Origin: Rotaria socialis
Lineage: Eukaryota > Rotifera > Eurotatoria > Philodinida > Philodinidae
Direction: 5' to 3'
Assembly (NCBI GenBank): GCA_905331475.1
Contig: CAJNYU010002229.1
Span: 1 to 64,000 of the forward strand
Length of the DNA stretch: 64,000 nt
The notes under the pieces were generated by a model. The model worked only from the letters and a program-made list of their open reading frames with translations. It was not told the origin of the DNA and made no database searches. A program made the position numbers and the translations under genes. Positions 1 through 10,470 of the stretch are shown piece by piece (positions within the stretch are counted from its first letter, which is position 1; each line of letters opens with the position of its first letter).

Positions 1-243
1 ACTCTCTCGCTCGCATACATGCGCACAACATACACTGACATACACATACATTTCTATATGTGTTCTTTTACTATTTATTATGATATTGGGACTGTAAGAC
101 AGTGATACCAGTAGAACTTGCAGTATATTTCCATTCTTTCTCCGTCACACTATCATAATAAATAGCAAAAGAATACACATAAGAATCTACATGCACGTGT
201 ACGTGAGTGTATGTTGTGTAAGCATATGTGAGCAAGAGAGTGT
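1..243. repeat. Imperfect fold-back (inverted repeat)
   Basis: The left arm (about 1-90) and the right arm (about 130-243) are imperfect reverse complements. Both carry a shared core around TACTATTTATTATGATA and end in an ACTCTCTCGCTC / GAGCAAGAGAGTGT pair. A spacer of about 40 bp lies between them. It is probably a small palindromic MITE or fold-back element. The left end coincides with the window edge, so its true boundary and any target duplication cannot be seen. Confidence 0.6.
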
Positions 244-349
244 AGGAATCAATAAACTGAAGGACTCATACGTTTGAAGAAGGCAATACCGTTACAGAAA
301 CGTTACGAAAAATTGGGCCTCAAAATCTGAACTCGGAAGACTTAAATGC

Positions 350-759
350 ATTATAAAAAAGCAAAGAAATATATTAATCTACCATCTGATAAACCCTAAA
401 TGCGTATTTAGCAATAGATCTCAGATTAATCTACCCTGTAATAAACCCTTAATGCGTATTTCATGATAGCTCTTTCGACGAATCTACCCTCTCATAAACG
501 CTTTTAAGGGTTTATTAAAATGCAACGTATAAGAATCCCTTTTTCGATTTGTGCATATCATCAACCCTGTCATTATACCCTTTAATAAACCCTTTGTTTT
601 GGAGTTTTCAACTTTTATGAACCCTTTTATAGCGTTTAGGAATGAGTTTTTGATAGGGTTTAGAACAATCTGAATAAACCTTTGGAAGGGTTTCTTATAC
701 GTTGCATTTTAATAAACCCTTAAATCGTTTATTATTCTGCGCATTTTTTTTTCACAGTG
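350..759. repeat. MITE-like element, right end intact, left end unclear
   Basis: The right end reads TTTTTTTTCACAGTG followed by TA, matching the end of the element at 964-1200. Inside, GGGTTTATTAAAATGCAACG (from 508) is inverted as CGTTGCATTTTAATAAACCC (to about 719). To the left are three imperfect copies of an AATCTACC...ATAAACCC module near 377, 434 and 481. No matching left terminus was found, so the element is probably truncated or diverged on that side. Confidence 0.5.
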
Positions 760-963
760 TAACATATCATTTTAAAACGCCCCAAACACCGGCTAGTTCG
801 ACCATCCAAAACAAAAAAGGATCTACATATCTATATGTACCAGTATCTAATTCATAAGAACCTCACTTCAATTTGAAATCAAGTGCCCCTCTTTTACATG
901 AAATACAGATTGAAATTAATAGAACCATTGTATGTGTCACATATAAGCGCACCCCTCCCAGTA

Positions 964-1200
964 CACTGTAAAAAAAAGGGTTTATGAAAGTGCAACGTGT
1001 CACATACCCTTTTTTTCCGTTTTTGAAAAATCTGATAAACCCTTTTTCTAAATCATAAACCTAAAAACCGTTTATTATCTTCGTCAAATACGGAAAAAAA
1101 GGGTTTATGATATGTTGCACTTTCATAAACCCTTTTTTTTGTTAAATACCCTATCAAAAACGTTTTTACCGTTTATTATTCTGCGGATTTTTTTACAGTG
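964..1200. mobile_element. TA-flanked MITE with CACTGTAAAAAAA termini
   Basis: A 237 bp element that starts CACTGTAAAAAAA and ends TTTTTTTACAGTG, with TA on both sides (962-963 and 1201-1202). The TA duplication is typical of Tc1/mariner-type elements. Internally GGGTTTATGAAAGTGCAACG near 978 is inverted near 1112-1131, so the whole element can fold back. It has no coding capacity, so it would depend on a transposase in trans. The link to Tc1/mariner is an inference from the TA target. Confidence 0.65.
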
Positions 1201-1202
1201 TA

Positions 1203-2229
1203 GATAGTGTTGGTTCTGTGAGCAAGACACTTCTACGTATTTCATAGCTAAATTCTTACTTAACTTCCGCGGTAAGAACAGTTCCAATACATCATTTCAT
1301 CTGGAATAGTAGATACGCTTAATAAAAAATTATTTAGCTTACCATCTACATCGGTTACTCGACCACCCACTTGGTTAAATAATGACAATGTCAGAAATAC
1401 CAATACTGAATAATATGGGAGCTTTGTTTTCGTATCAAATATATTCATGTTGAAGTACTTGTACACAACGAACACATTAAAATGAATAATGAAACATACC
1501 ACATCGTACCACCCTTTATATACATGCATAATTGCGACATTCTCTGGGATATTTCTCTTTTAAAGAGAATCTCATAGCTTAACAATATTTTGTCATTTCC
1601 TGTCATCGGAAGATAAGTCTTAAACGAAGCTAATATGAAGCTGTCATGGCCGATGACCATGATATAAATTTAGTTAGGATATATCTTCTATATTCTGCTT
1701 TGTGTTTCGTTATGGTGCCATCCATTGCTTTCTTTTGATGTTTTTTTTCTCTCTCTTGTCTCTCTCCATGTACTAAATATATCCCTATTCAATAAGAGAA
1801 ACGTCATCGGTATGTGATGAGATATGAGAGGGGAGAACGTATGAAAGGAGAATATAAAAAGGGATATACGTTTTTATATGTGTGTGTGTTTATTTCCTTT
1901 TTCTGTTTTGTTTGATTCTTGTCGATTCAAATTGAAATCAAGTTTGAAAATGGATATAAAAGGAATAAAAAGAAGAGTAATAACAGAAGCGTATTTGTTG
2001 ACAGAAACTGGCTAGTAGAGATATGATGACATGTATTCTTCGTTGTGGTACTCCTAAACACTTTCGAAATGCCAGTTACTCGTCAGTTGCTGGTCACTGA
2101 ATTTTACTTTTGAAAAAGCTCATGTGTTCATTCTGTGCAATAGACCTCTGTGCAACCCTCTTTGTTTATCAAAACGATGACAAAATATTTTTGAAAAACT
2201 ACACTTAAAATCGAATGACTCCGCGTCAA
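1203..2229. other. No confident gene
   Basis: AT-rich sequence. A minus-strand reading frame at 1260-1448 begins with a hydrophobic, signal-like stretch (PYYSVLVFLTLSLF) and contains a GGTAAG donor-like site. It could be a first exon, but no second exon was found and it may be chance. Confidence 0.4.
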
Positions 2230-2610
2230 AAACTTTCGGTCAAACTTTAAACAAAGTGATTTTCTCCCTAAAAAACTCTCTTTCTCTCCCTAAAAAGAGT
2301 AAAACGCGAAACTTCAAAAATCTGACCTGCGATTCGACTCCCTCGAGCCCGACAGCATCTGATCAAATTTTACAAGGAAAACTATTTTCTCGAAAAAATA
2401 CTTTTTTCACTGAAAAAGTTGAGGATCATAAATTCTGAAAATCTGACACCAGATTAGAGTTCATCGGCCCCAATTACCTTCGGTCGACCCTTACAAAAAC
2501 TTTTTTTCTAAAAAAGTATTTCGCTCTCCTAAAAAAGCAAAATACAAAATTTCAAAAAACCGACAACGCCGTCGTGTTCCCCGACCCCGATTACCGTCGG
2601 TGAAACCTAT
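2230..2610. repeat. Degenerate tandem repeat, about 125 bp x 3
   Basis: Three diverged tandem copies begin near 2247, 2370 and 2494. Each has the order ACAAA-AACTTTTTT, CTAAAAAAG, AAAATTTCAAAAA, CCGAC, then a C/G-rich tail, the last two copies ending in ATTACC-TCGGT. The unit is about 120-130 bp. No coding function is evident; short open frames here are by-products of the repeat. Confidence 0.5.
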
Positions 2611-4266
2611 CACTACAGATATTGTTTGCGGTTTGTTAAGTTTATGCATCTGCTTTCCTATTGGCCGAACGAACACATTTAACTCGTTTTTCGTAATACC
2701 CTCGTTTCAGTAGAGGGAACGAAATTCGAAGCCCTTTCTGAATTTCTTCAGATCTTCTGATTGTCGTACCATATTCTGATTATTCCTGATTTTAATACTT
2801 TCTTTTGATTTCTTTCCGAATTCGAAAATATTTCACATCCCCGTTTTGCAGGTGTACTTCAGTATACTTATAACTCATTGCTATTATAGTTTATTGCGTC
2901 AAATTTTTTTTTCTCAATTATCCGATGATAATTTCTGACTTATATAAGGAACTTCCGCTACAGCGATGCACTTGAATTTGATAAATTTCTTTTCTTGATT
3001 TCGAGATTCTCGCTTATGAAACATTCTATTGATAAATATTCATCTTTAAAGTGATAAAACTTTGAAAATGAGATACTAGTCAATAAAATTAATGTAATGA
3101 AATACTTAATGCCATCATCTTAATACAGAAGTCGCTATATCACAAAAAATGATCTTTCTGATAAACTTCTGATATTCCTAAAAAAAATTCTGGTCGTTTT
3201 CTGATTTTTACAAGAAAAGTTCTGATTTTTGAATTTTCGATCGGGTCACTCTGGTCCCATGGGATCATGGGATTGGGCGCAAAAATATTTCGTCCCATCC
3301 CATGGGACGATTTTTTTCGTCCCAATCCGTCCCACGCGGAGCCCTGATGTGGAACTAAGCTGACTGTGTTAGCGTGGTCGGTTATGAGTTCGATCTTCGA
3401 TAGTATCTGAAAGCACATGCAGGTATAACCGGACTGATTGATGAATACTCTGACAATATAAATATTTTCAGTATCATAGTCAAATTGGAAACAGACACTC
3501 TACATATCGACGAAAACTGGTTCATTCGTGCCAGCACTATTTAGTCATGCTCGAGGAAAATTTTAATATTTCTCAAAATTGATCTCATGGATTGAACTAA
3601 ATTCGACGGTAAAATGTTCATCGATAATCTTTTGAAAATACCTTCAACACGCACATTCCCAATATAGTATACAATAGTCGAATGTAAAATGATCATAAAG
3701 AGTAACTTGAAATAACGTGCGACTAAAATTAGTTTAGACTAATAGAACATCGAATCAAGTTGTTAGCCAGGTGAATAGTTATAAGAAGCAAAACTACAGA
3801 ATCATAAGCAACAGTCTTGCCAATTTCTTGCATGTATTGGAACGGGGAAAACAATGAATTGAAGTCAAATAAGTAACTCTAACTGATATTAAATCACAAA
3901 TTGATAACATTCTATTTTTTCCTTGCTAGTGATCAAGCGGTTGATATTCAAAATTCAAGTAATTTAGAGATACTTGACAAAACTATTGGTAAATAAAGTA
4001 TTAAAATGCTACAGTTGAATATTACTACTTCTAGTTCTTGCTCTTGAAAGTTGAATAGGTTCATTTTTACGAAATGTTCTCGTCATTTTCTTGAGTTAAT
4101 TTGATTAGTGATGTGCGGGTGTTATATGTTCGATGAAAGAGTCTTGATTTCCAGTAAATTCGACGGATATCAAATGAAAATATACAACTTCATGCTAGGT
4201 TAAAAATGAACTAACATCAATCTAAATAAAAAAATATTGTCACAAATCTTATTTTATTAAACTTTA
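2611..4266. other. Gene-poor stretch with a repeat fragment at 3236-3350
   Basis: No gene is recognisable. A G/C-rich patch at about 3236-3350 has alternating TCCCATGGGA, GTCCCATCCCATGGGACG and GTCCCAATCCGTCCC blocks and ends CGCGGAGCCCTG. This looks like one end of a dispersed DNA element; a partner end (CAGGGCTCCGCG) was not found here. The rest is unremarkable. Confidence 0.4.
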
Positions 4267-4850
4267 ATAGCCAACCCCCACATATCCTCTAATTTTATTT
4301 GTAGCAGCATCGGTATTTTCCCCAACTATTTGTTGTGATAGTTTTTTTTTAACTTCTGCCTGAGTGGCATCGAACTTTTTGCTCAGATAAGCTGCGACTG
4401 TCTCTGATATAAAATGCAGCATGAGTTCTAAGCACAACCATAATCATCTAGTTGTTGGAGCATTGAAATTTTTGCTATATGAAGTCATTCTTTATTCAAG
4501 TTTGTATCATATTGAACACCCTGCTCATCATTCAGTAAATTCAAAATTCCATGAGCCAACAGATCGTCTTTATCATAGTCTGCATCCCACACAATTGAAC
4601 ATATATTGCTTCTAATTTCTCTGGCAAAGGAAATAAAAGCTTCTCATTAAAAATTGGATTCCAACCATCGTGAGTCTGCATCTTCTGATAGGTTTCTGTG
4701 TGATGTTTCATATCTGTATTCTTCTTTGTTTCGTCCATAGACAGAGGTTCCATTGAAATAACTGCATAGCAATCGTTTTCACCAAACCAATCACTTTTTG
4801 ATTAATCATTTGCCTTAATAACAGTAACAAAGAGAACATTGTTGACACGT
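4267..4850 (-). pseudogene. Broken C2-domain gene
   Basis: Reading right to left, the first strand (LFVTVIKAND) is followed by an in-frame TAA and then SDWFGENDCYAVISMEP. This is the C2-type pattern in which a first beta strand leads to an S-D-x-F-G-x-N-D calcium loop. Further on come GWNPIFNEKLLFPLPEKLEA and, after a frameshift near 4585-4600, VWDADYDKDDLLAHG, the second calcium-binding loop signature. More stops follow before a tail ending IRGYVGVGY and a stop at about 4267. At least one nonsense change and one frameshift separate conserved blocks, so this is most likely a pseudogene. An intron bridging the damage was considered, but no good splice pair was seen. Confidence 0.65.
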
Positions 4851-5656
4851 TGAGATGGAGAATGCCTGGAAGCCCTTGCTAGGCATTCGACATCTATTGA
4901 AATCATTCAGACCGACAAATCAGTATAGTTGTTTTGATCTATACTGGTAGCTCGAACACATATAGTTTTGATTACTTTAACGTATCTTTGTATGTTATTG
5001 CAGGCATCATTGCATAAAGTAACACGTATATTTTTTCGATAACAAATAAGGCTTTATGAAGCCTTGATATAATTATTTCTCACATTTGTTGCTAGTCAAT
5101 AGTGAGTTTTATAATCACAATGCAGTGATTCCTCCTTCGTTGATCTCATGTGTTCGTCCATAAATCACTGAGCGGTTTTTCTATAAATGCTTATCAGAAA
5201 AAACCTAACAATAGCAAAAAATGAACTTTTGCAATGAACCTTAGAGATAGAAAATGTTACATGAAAATATACTATAGTTTAGATCTCGATTAATCTAAAT
5301 TCACAACTTTCACCAGTGACGTTATGTTCATTCAGATATATCATCATTCAAGATATCTGATATTTTGAATGAATAACTTACTCAATAATTAGATCAGTTT
5401 CAAATTTTATGATAATTCCAGCAACCAAAAAAACATCAAATACAGTAAAAAAAAACCCTGTTGAATATTTTCTTTTAATCAAACATCAACAAAATGCAAT
5501 GCAATGGACGGAATCAGATAAATAGTAATGACTGTTAAGTTACATGAAATACTGTTTTAATCTAAAACCAACAAATGATATTCGACAGTTAATTAATTTG
5601 ACAAACATAAGATAATTATGTTTTTCTATGAAATAAATCTTAGCCTAGAATCATAA
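4851..5656. other. No gene seen
   Basis: AT-rich intergenic sequence between the C2 pseudogene and Shisa-like A. No coding frame, hairpin or repeat stood out. Confidence 0.4.
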
Positions 5657-6323
5657 TTAAACTTCAGTTGATGGATATGATATTCTTCGTAACTTTCGTT
5701 CCATAGGCAAATTAATGGTGTTTTTCTTTGTTGACAGTAGATTGTTACACATTGACTGTGATGTTCTTTTTACTGTCCGATTTGGTTTATTAAAATTATC
5801 TTGTTCCAATGCATAGAATACTTTATGTTTGTATAGCCAAAACCATAGAGCAATACCAATAAGAAACAGAATACTTGAGCTGAGTAAAAAAATTGGTAAA
5901 AAAAGTTTTTGAAATAATATAAATTCTTTATTGATTATTCTAGAATTATTTATCAATGCACCAATATAATTTTGATCGAGTGTGATCTGATTTGAAGGTT
6001 GATATTGGCCAGCTATATAAATGGGTTCATGCTGAGAATTTATTTCCAATAAATAACGATCAGGTGTACAACAAAAATAATAATTATTTGTATTACAACA
6101 AAAATATTGCACGAAATTTTGAATTGGACAAGTAAAACCTATAAAATACAAACCAAGTCATTCAATATCATTTTGCTTTTCCATTGATTTAAGAAAACGA
6201 ACCCTTATTTCTAACACCATTCGCATCAATAAATTCATTGCACATAATACTTGGCGATTTATTCAATGATATTATTCTTGTCGAATTTTTGGTTATAATC
6301 TTAGTTGTATTAGTTCTTGCCAT
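5657..6323 (-). CDS. Shisa-like membrane protein A (2 exons)
   Basis: Exons run 6323-6218 and 6138-5657, joined in phase 1 (AATG|GT...AG|GT). The predicted protein is about 195 residues. The N-terminal Cys-rich module has the Shisa order: CNEFIDANGFTCP, a spacer, then FCCNTNNYYFCC. One transmembrane segment follows (FLPIFLLSSSILFLIGIALWFW), then a basic cytoplasmic tail. Shisa-family proteins are single-pass adaptors that affect receptor trafficking, for example Wnt/FGF receptors and glutamate receptor auxiliaries; the role here is not known. The start was set at ATG 6323 because it gives an unbroken exon reaching the Cys module. No clear signal peptide precedes the Cys module, so an upstream exon is possible. 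A relative lies at 15.3-15.96 kb. Confidence 0.65.
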
Positions 6324-6994
6324 TCTTGTTCACGATATGAGAGAATTGCAATTATACCACAATTAGCATGAAGAAGAAATATATGTTGGTGAGAGATTGA
6401 GGGAAAAGAAAGAATATGTCTACGATCAGTATGCTTCTATTGCATGATTAAGATAAACACCGAACAAACAAGAAATGACAGATGCTGACCAAGAGAAAGA
6501 AAAATAAATTTCATCTGTTTAGCTGATATTTTTCTAGTAGAGATATTCACGATAATATGAATCTTGTATCATAGTAGACAGGCAGCATTAGTTATTGACA
6601 ATTATCCTTTTCTTTTACTTATTGCAGTCGAAAAAGAACTGTCATAGATAATTATCGCCTTAATTCTACTGAAGGAAGCAATCAACCGATGTTACTATCG
6701 TATTTATTGATAATATCATGTAAGAACTTTATTGGGTTCATAATATGTCATGATTACATAGTATTAATACTGTTTCGTTCAGTCGATCACAATTTATATT
6801 GAACAGGAATTTTGTTTTGTTTTGATTTTACGCAAGTTTATCGAAAAAAAAATAAACAAAAATGTATTTCAATTCTGTTATAAAATAAACATTGTTTTAT
6901 TTCAACGACAATTTGTACTGAAATTATCTATTCAGAAACTTGTTTGATCTATATTATTGTTTATTTACGATTGATTTGTAAATGTTCGATTGTC
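6324..6994. other. Intergenic, no gene seen
   Basis: This lies between the 3' end of the glutamate transporter and the 5' end of Shisa-like A, both on the minus strand. It presumably holds the transporter's 3' UTR and the Shisa promoter, but no specific element can be pointed to. Confidence 0.35.
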
Positions 6995-9138
6995 TTAAAC
7001 AGTAGTAGAAGAAAATAGTTTATGATTTGCTGGATCAATCACGTTGCCATCAGGTTTACTTGAATTGTAGTCTGCATCGTCAGATACTAACACTGGCAGA
7101 ACAGTAGCCGAATGATTCGTATTAACAGTAGCAGCAACAATTTCTTCATCAAGTACACTAAGTTCTTTACGTGATAAATGTTGTACAATAGCACAACCAA
7201 TCGAATCACCAAATACATTGATTGCAGTACGAAATCGATCACTACAAATAACAAGAAAAGAAAAGATTATATGATACTAAACAGATAACTATTGATTCTG
7301 ATGATAAACTAACAGGAGCCAATCGACAGCATAGATAGTTCGAACTTCTTCAGGTGGTAGCCCAAGTGCATTGAGAACAATAACCATAGTTACGAGACCT
7401 GCTTGTGGTATACTTGCAGCGCCGATCGATGCCAGTGTCGATGTTAAACTAAAAAGTGAACGCAGATTTAAAAAGAAAACAAATTCAACTGGATCTGTTT
7501 TCTACCTTGTCACAATAATTTTCACTGCATTCAATGGAATACCATTCAATTGGGCAATATAAATAGCTGCTACTGCTTCGTATAATGCTGTTCCGTCCAT
7601 ATTTACTGTTGCTCCAACAGGTAAAACAAAGCGTGAAACTCTTGGATCGATATGATTTTTTTCTTCTACACATCTATATGTTACAGGTAGCGTTGCTGAT
7701 GAACTACCGGTTCCAAACGCTGTAACTAATGCTTGACTCATGCCACGTATATATTTAAAACTGTTTATACGTGTAATGACAAAAAGAAGCAGAGGCAAAA
7801 CTATAAAACCGTGTATAAATAAACCAGCTAAAACTGTCGCCATGTAAAGACCTAGTGACCCCACGAAATCACCTAGATCATCCATTTCAAGCATTTTAGC
7901 AACAATTAGAAAAAAGACACCAATAGGACTATATAGCATAGCAATACGTACAAGTTGCATAACAACTTCAAGCATTGCTTCAAAGAAATGTTTTAATATT
8001 ATCGCTTTTTCTTTCAAACGACTAATCAATATACCGAATATAATACAAAAAAGTAGTAAACCAAGTACATTAATACCATCACGTTTTACTACTACTGGCG
8101 TATAAATAGTTATATTGTAACCTAAATAGTTTTCTTATAAATTTTTCTTTAGATAGAATTTCATACTACTTGTATTTTTTTCATTGGCGTTGGAAATAAA
8201 ACGTTCTATTTACTTTAAGATCAGTACCAGCCTAATAAATAAGAATCATATTGTGAACTATTCTTTTTTTTATAAGAAGAAAAAATAAACCTACGGAACG
8301 AAATGTAGCTTCTACAATATTTTCGGGAAATAGATTTCTAAATATAACTATGAGAAAGAACGTTGCATTCTATTTATTTATTTTTACCTGAATAAATCTA
8401 AAACTGTATCAATCGTTCGACCTTCGGCTGCTTTTGAATTAGGATTTATTTCTACTGCGCCACCACGTGTTCCCGGTCGTATAGTTAATACAAGAATAAT
8501 ACCGAGAATAGCTGCAAGTAATGTTGTTCCCAAATAATATACTAATGCTCGAATACCCATTTTCCCGGCAGATTGTCCATCGAGTTGAGCTAAAGATGAA
8601 ATAATACTTGAAACAATCAATGGCAGTATCAACATTTTAAGTATATTGACAAAGATTAGCCCTGGAAAATCAATATAAGTTATATCTTCTTTTGTAATAC
8701 GACATCCATCAACACGTTCGTCTATAATGAAACGATAGATTTAGAAAAAAAAACTAATTAAAGTTTGGCTTAAATTAGATGCAGAATTGACTCAAAAAAA
8801 AAAGAATCATTTTTTCTTGTAATAAAAATTCTAGTCTTCTTACTTTTAGGACATTTGAGAGTTCGAAGAGCGATTCCAATTCCAATACCAAGTACAACAG
8901 CCGAAATCGTTCCAATTAATAAAGCTTGTTCTTTAAGATTTTCTTTTGTGAAACATCTCTGACAACAACTCAGTAGTTTAGAGAATTTTACATGTTCACC
9001 GGCTGGGACATCAACAATCTGATGTGATACTCTGGTATGAGCAGAAATCGGACGGGATCCATGTTCTTCTAGTATAATTTGATTAGATGTTTCTTGTGGT
9101 ATCACTGGTGACACCGATTTTTTCTTGAAGAAACGCAT
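6995..9138 (-). CDS. Excitatory amino-acid (glutamate/aspartate) transporter, SLC1 family, 6 exons
   Basis: Exons run 9138-8844, 8721-8388, 8337-8291, 8121-7506, 7448-7314 and 7241-6995, giving 557 residues with all joins in frame. The family hallmarks are clear: HP1 loop [29 protein letters not shown] in TM7, [17 protein letters not shown] in HP2, and [15 protein letters not shown] in TM8. In TM8 the Asp and Arg (about D477 and R480) match the residues that bind the substrate amino and side-chain carboxyl groups in EAATs. This argues for acidic amino-acid transport rather than neutral ASCT activity. It is a sodium-coupled plasma-membrane carrier that clears glutamate. The extracellular loop of TM4 is short ([14 protein letters not shown], with one N-glycosylation sequon). 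The HP1 motif has Gly where most family members have Ser (GTSSSSATLP). Confidence 0.93.
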
Positions 9139-9780
9139 GTACTATCGCAAAATCCAATATTTAACATAATTGTGAAGAAGAAAGAAATGTACGTACAAAA
9201 ATCAAAAACGATTTGTCTTACTTCAATGTTTTCTACCAAATATGTATATTTGTTTCTTTAGATATCTTAAGAACTGATCGTAAATTAAATTTGTCTTTTA
9301 TAATAAATAAAAAGAAAATGATTATAGAGGGTGAATAGGTTTATAAAGAATATTGCGGAACAATAGGAACAAAAAATATTCGAACATTTAAATATTGCAT
9401 ATATCCAATCTCTTATCCTTTCTTTTATTGATTTTTGTAAGCATCAAATGATTCACTTGAAGTGTTTGTCTTTCTCTTTCGTTTTTTTCTCACACTAACA
9501 TCGTTGTTTTATTTTCCTTTAATTTTAGAAAGCGCCATTCGTATAAATTCATAAGAGCAACAAAATCACAAATGAAATTGATTTATTACTCTTTGCAATC
9601 TAAAGAGTTCTTCTATTTGGTTAGGTGATAAAGATAAGGAGCCTTGTTGAGTTGCATTTCTGTTTTCTACAGATAATTTAGGAATTTGAATAATATTAAT
9701 AAGTCTTATAGATAAAGAATGGAATCCTCTCGGTTCCCCCCTTGCCGAATATCTCCCCGGGTCACCACCCCCCCCCCCTT
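9139..9780. other. Intergenic upstream of the glutamate transporter
   Basis: Presumed promoter region of the transporter. AT-rich with no gene. A C-rich patch with a run of about ten C (9767-9778) borders the composite repeat that follows. Confidence 0.35.
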
Positions 9781-9782
9781 AA

Positions 9783-10470
9783 TTGACTCTCAATTCATCC
9801 CCCACAAAATTCGTTTCTAGTTGATTGATAGTCAATTCGTCGCCCCCCAAATTAGCCCGTCCCTGTCCAGCAACAATTAAAAACAAATATAAGAATAATA
9901 GTCATCAATAAGAAAATTCGTTGTTGCGTAGAGCACTCTGCATATATATATGTGATGTGCTTAGCACGAATACCTGCATCACAAGTCCGCAGAGTCGCGA
10001 GGTCAAGTGCGTAAACGAAAGAAAGTGTGTCCGGCCGTTAACACGATAATTCTTGAAAACCTCATCCAACTGTCTTGAAATTTTGTACACAGAATGATCT
10101 CATCAATATCTCAGTCGAGTTCGAAGATGAGAAGGATTCGCCAAGAAATGGCTGAGTTATCGAAAAAATTGTCAGTATTGACCAGACCATTCCTGAGAAG
10201 AGGCAGGGATTTTTTTTCTCAGAATTATTCGAAACATATCAATCGACTCAGTTTTTGCAGCGCACGTAACAATCGAACGCGAATCCGATGTTTTCTCATT
10301 TATTTCTTTTGTTTTTTTTTCTTGTTCCTTATATTACTCTGGAATAAAACAGCTGATTGTTGAAAATCATCTGTGTATCAAATTAGTCACCAATTAGTAG
10401 CCATTGAATTGGGGGACGAATTGAGAATCAATTAATGAGGAGGAGATGAATTGGGGACGAGTTGAGAGTA
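9783..10470 (+). repeat. Composite repeat with inverted flanks and a conserved core
   Basis: The left flank (TTGACTCTCAATTCATCCCC, from about 9783) and the right flank (GGGGACGAGTTGAGAGTAA, ending about 10470) are imperfect reverse complements. Further AATTCGTC/GACGAATT pairs lie just inside. The core (about 10020-10260) contains GTGTCCGGCCG, TCGAGTTCGAAGATGAGAAG, AAGAAATGGCTGAGTTATCG and a GACCAG...CCTGAG block. The same order occurs on the opposite strand at 18090-18376. An open frame at 10094-10363 spans the core but looks like a by-product, since the second copy does not preserve it. Confidence 0.55.

Noticed and set aside
8222..8239. Possible extra exon (AGTDLK) inside the third intron of the glutamate transporter
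   Set aside because: It has AG and GT borders, but in either possible phase it produces a stop at or after the next junction. Skipping it keeps the frame perfectly.
10094..10363. 89-codon frame in the composite repeat
   Set aside because: It overlaps a dispersed repeat, and the second repeat copy at 18.1-18.4 kb does not keep the frame.
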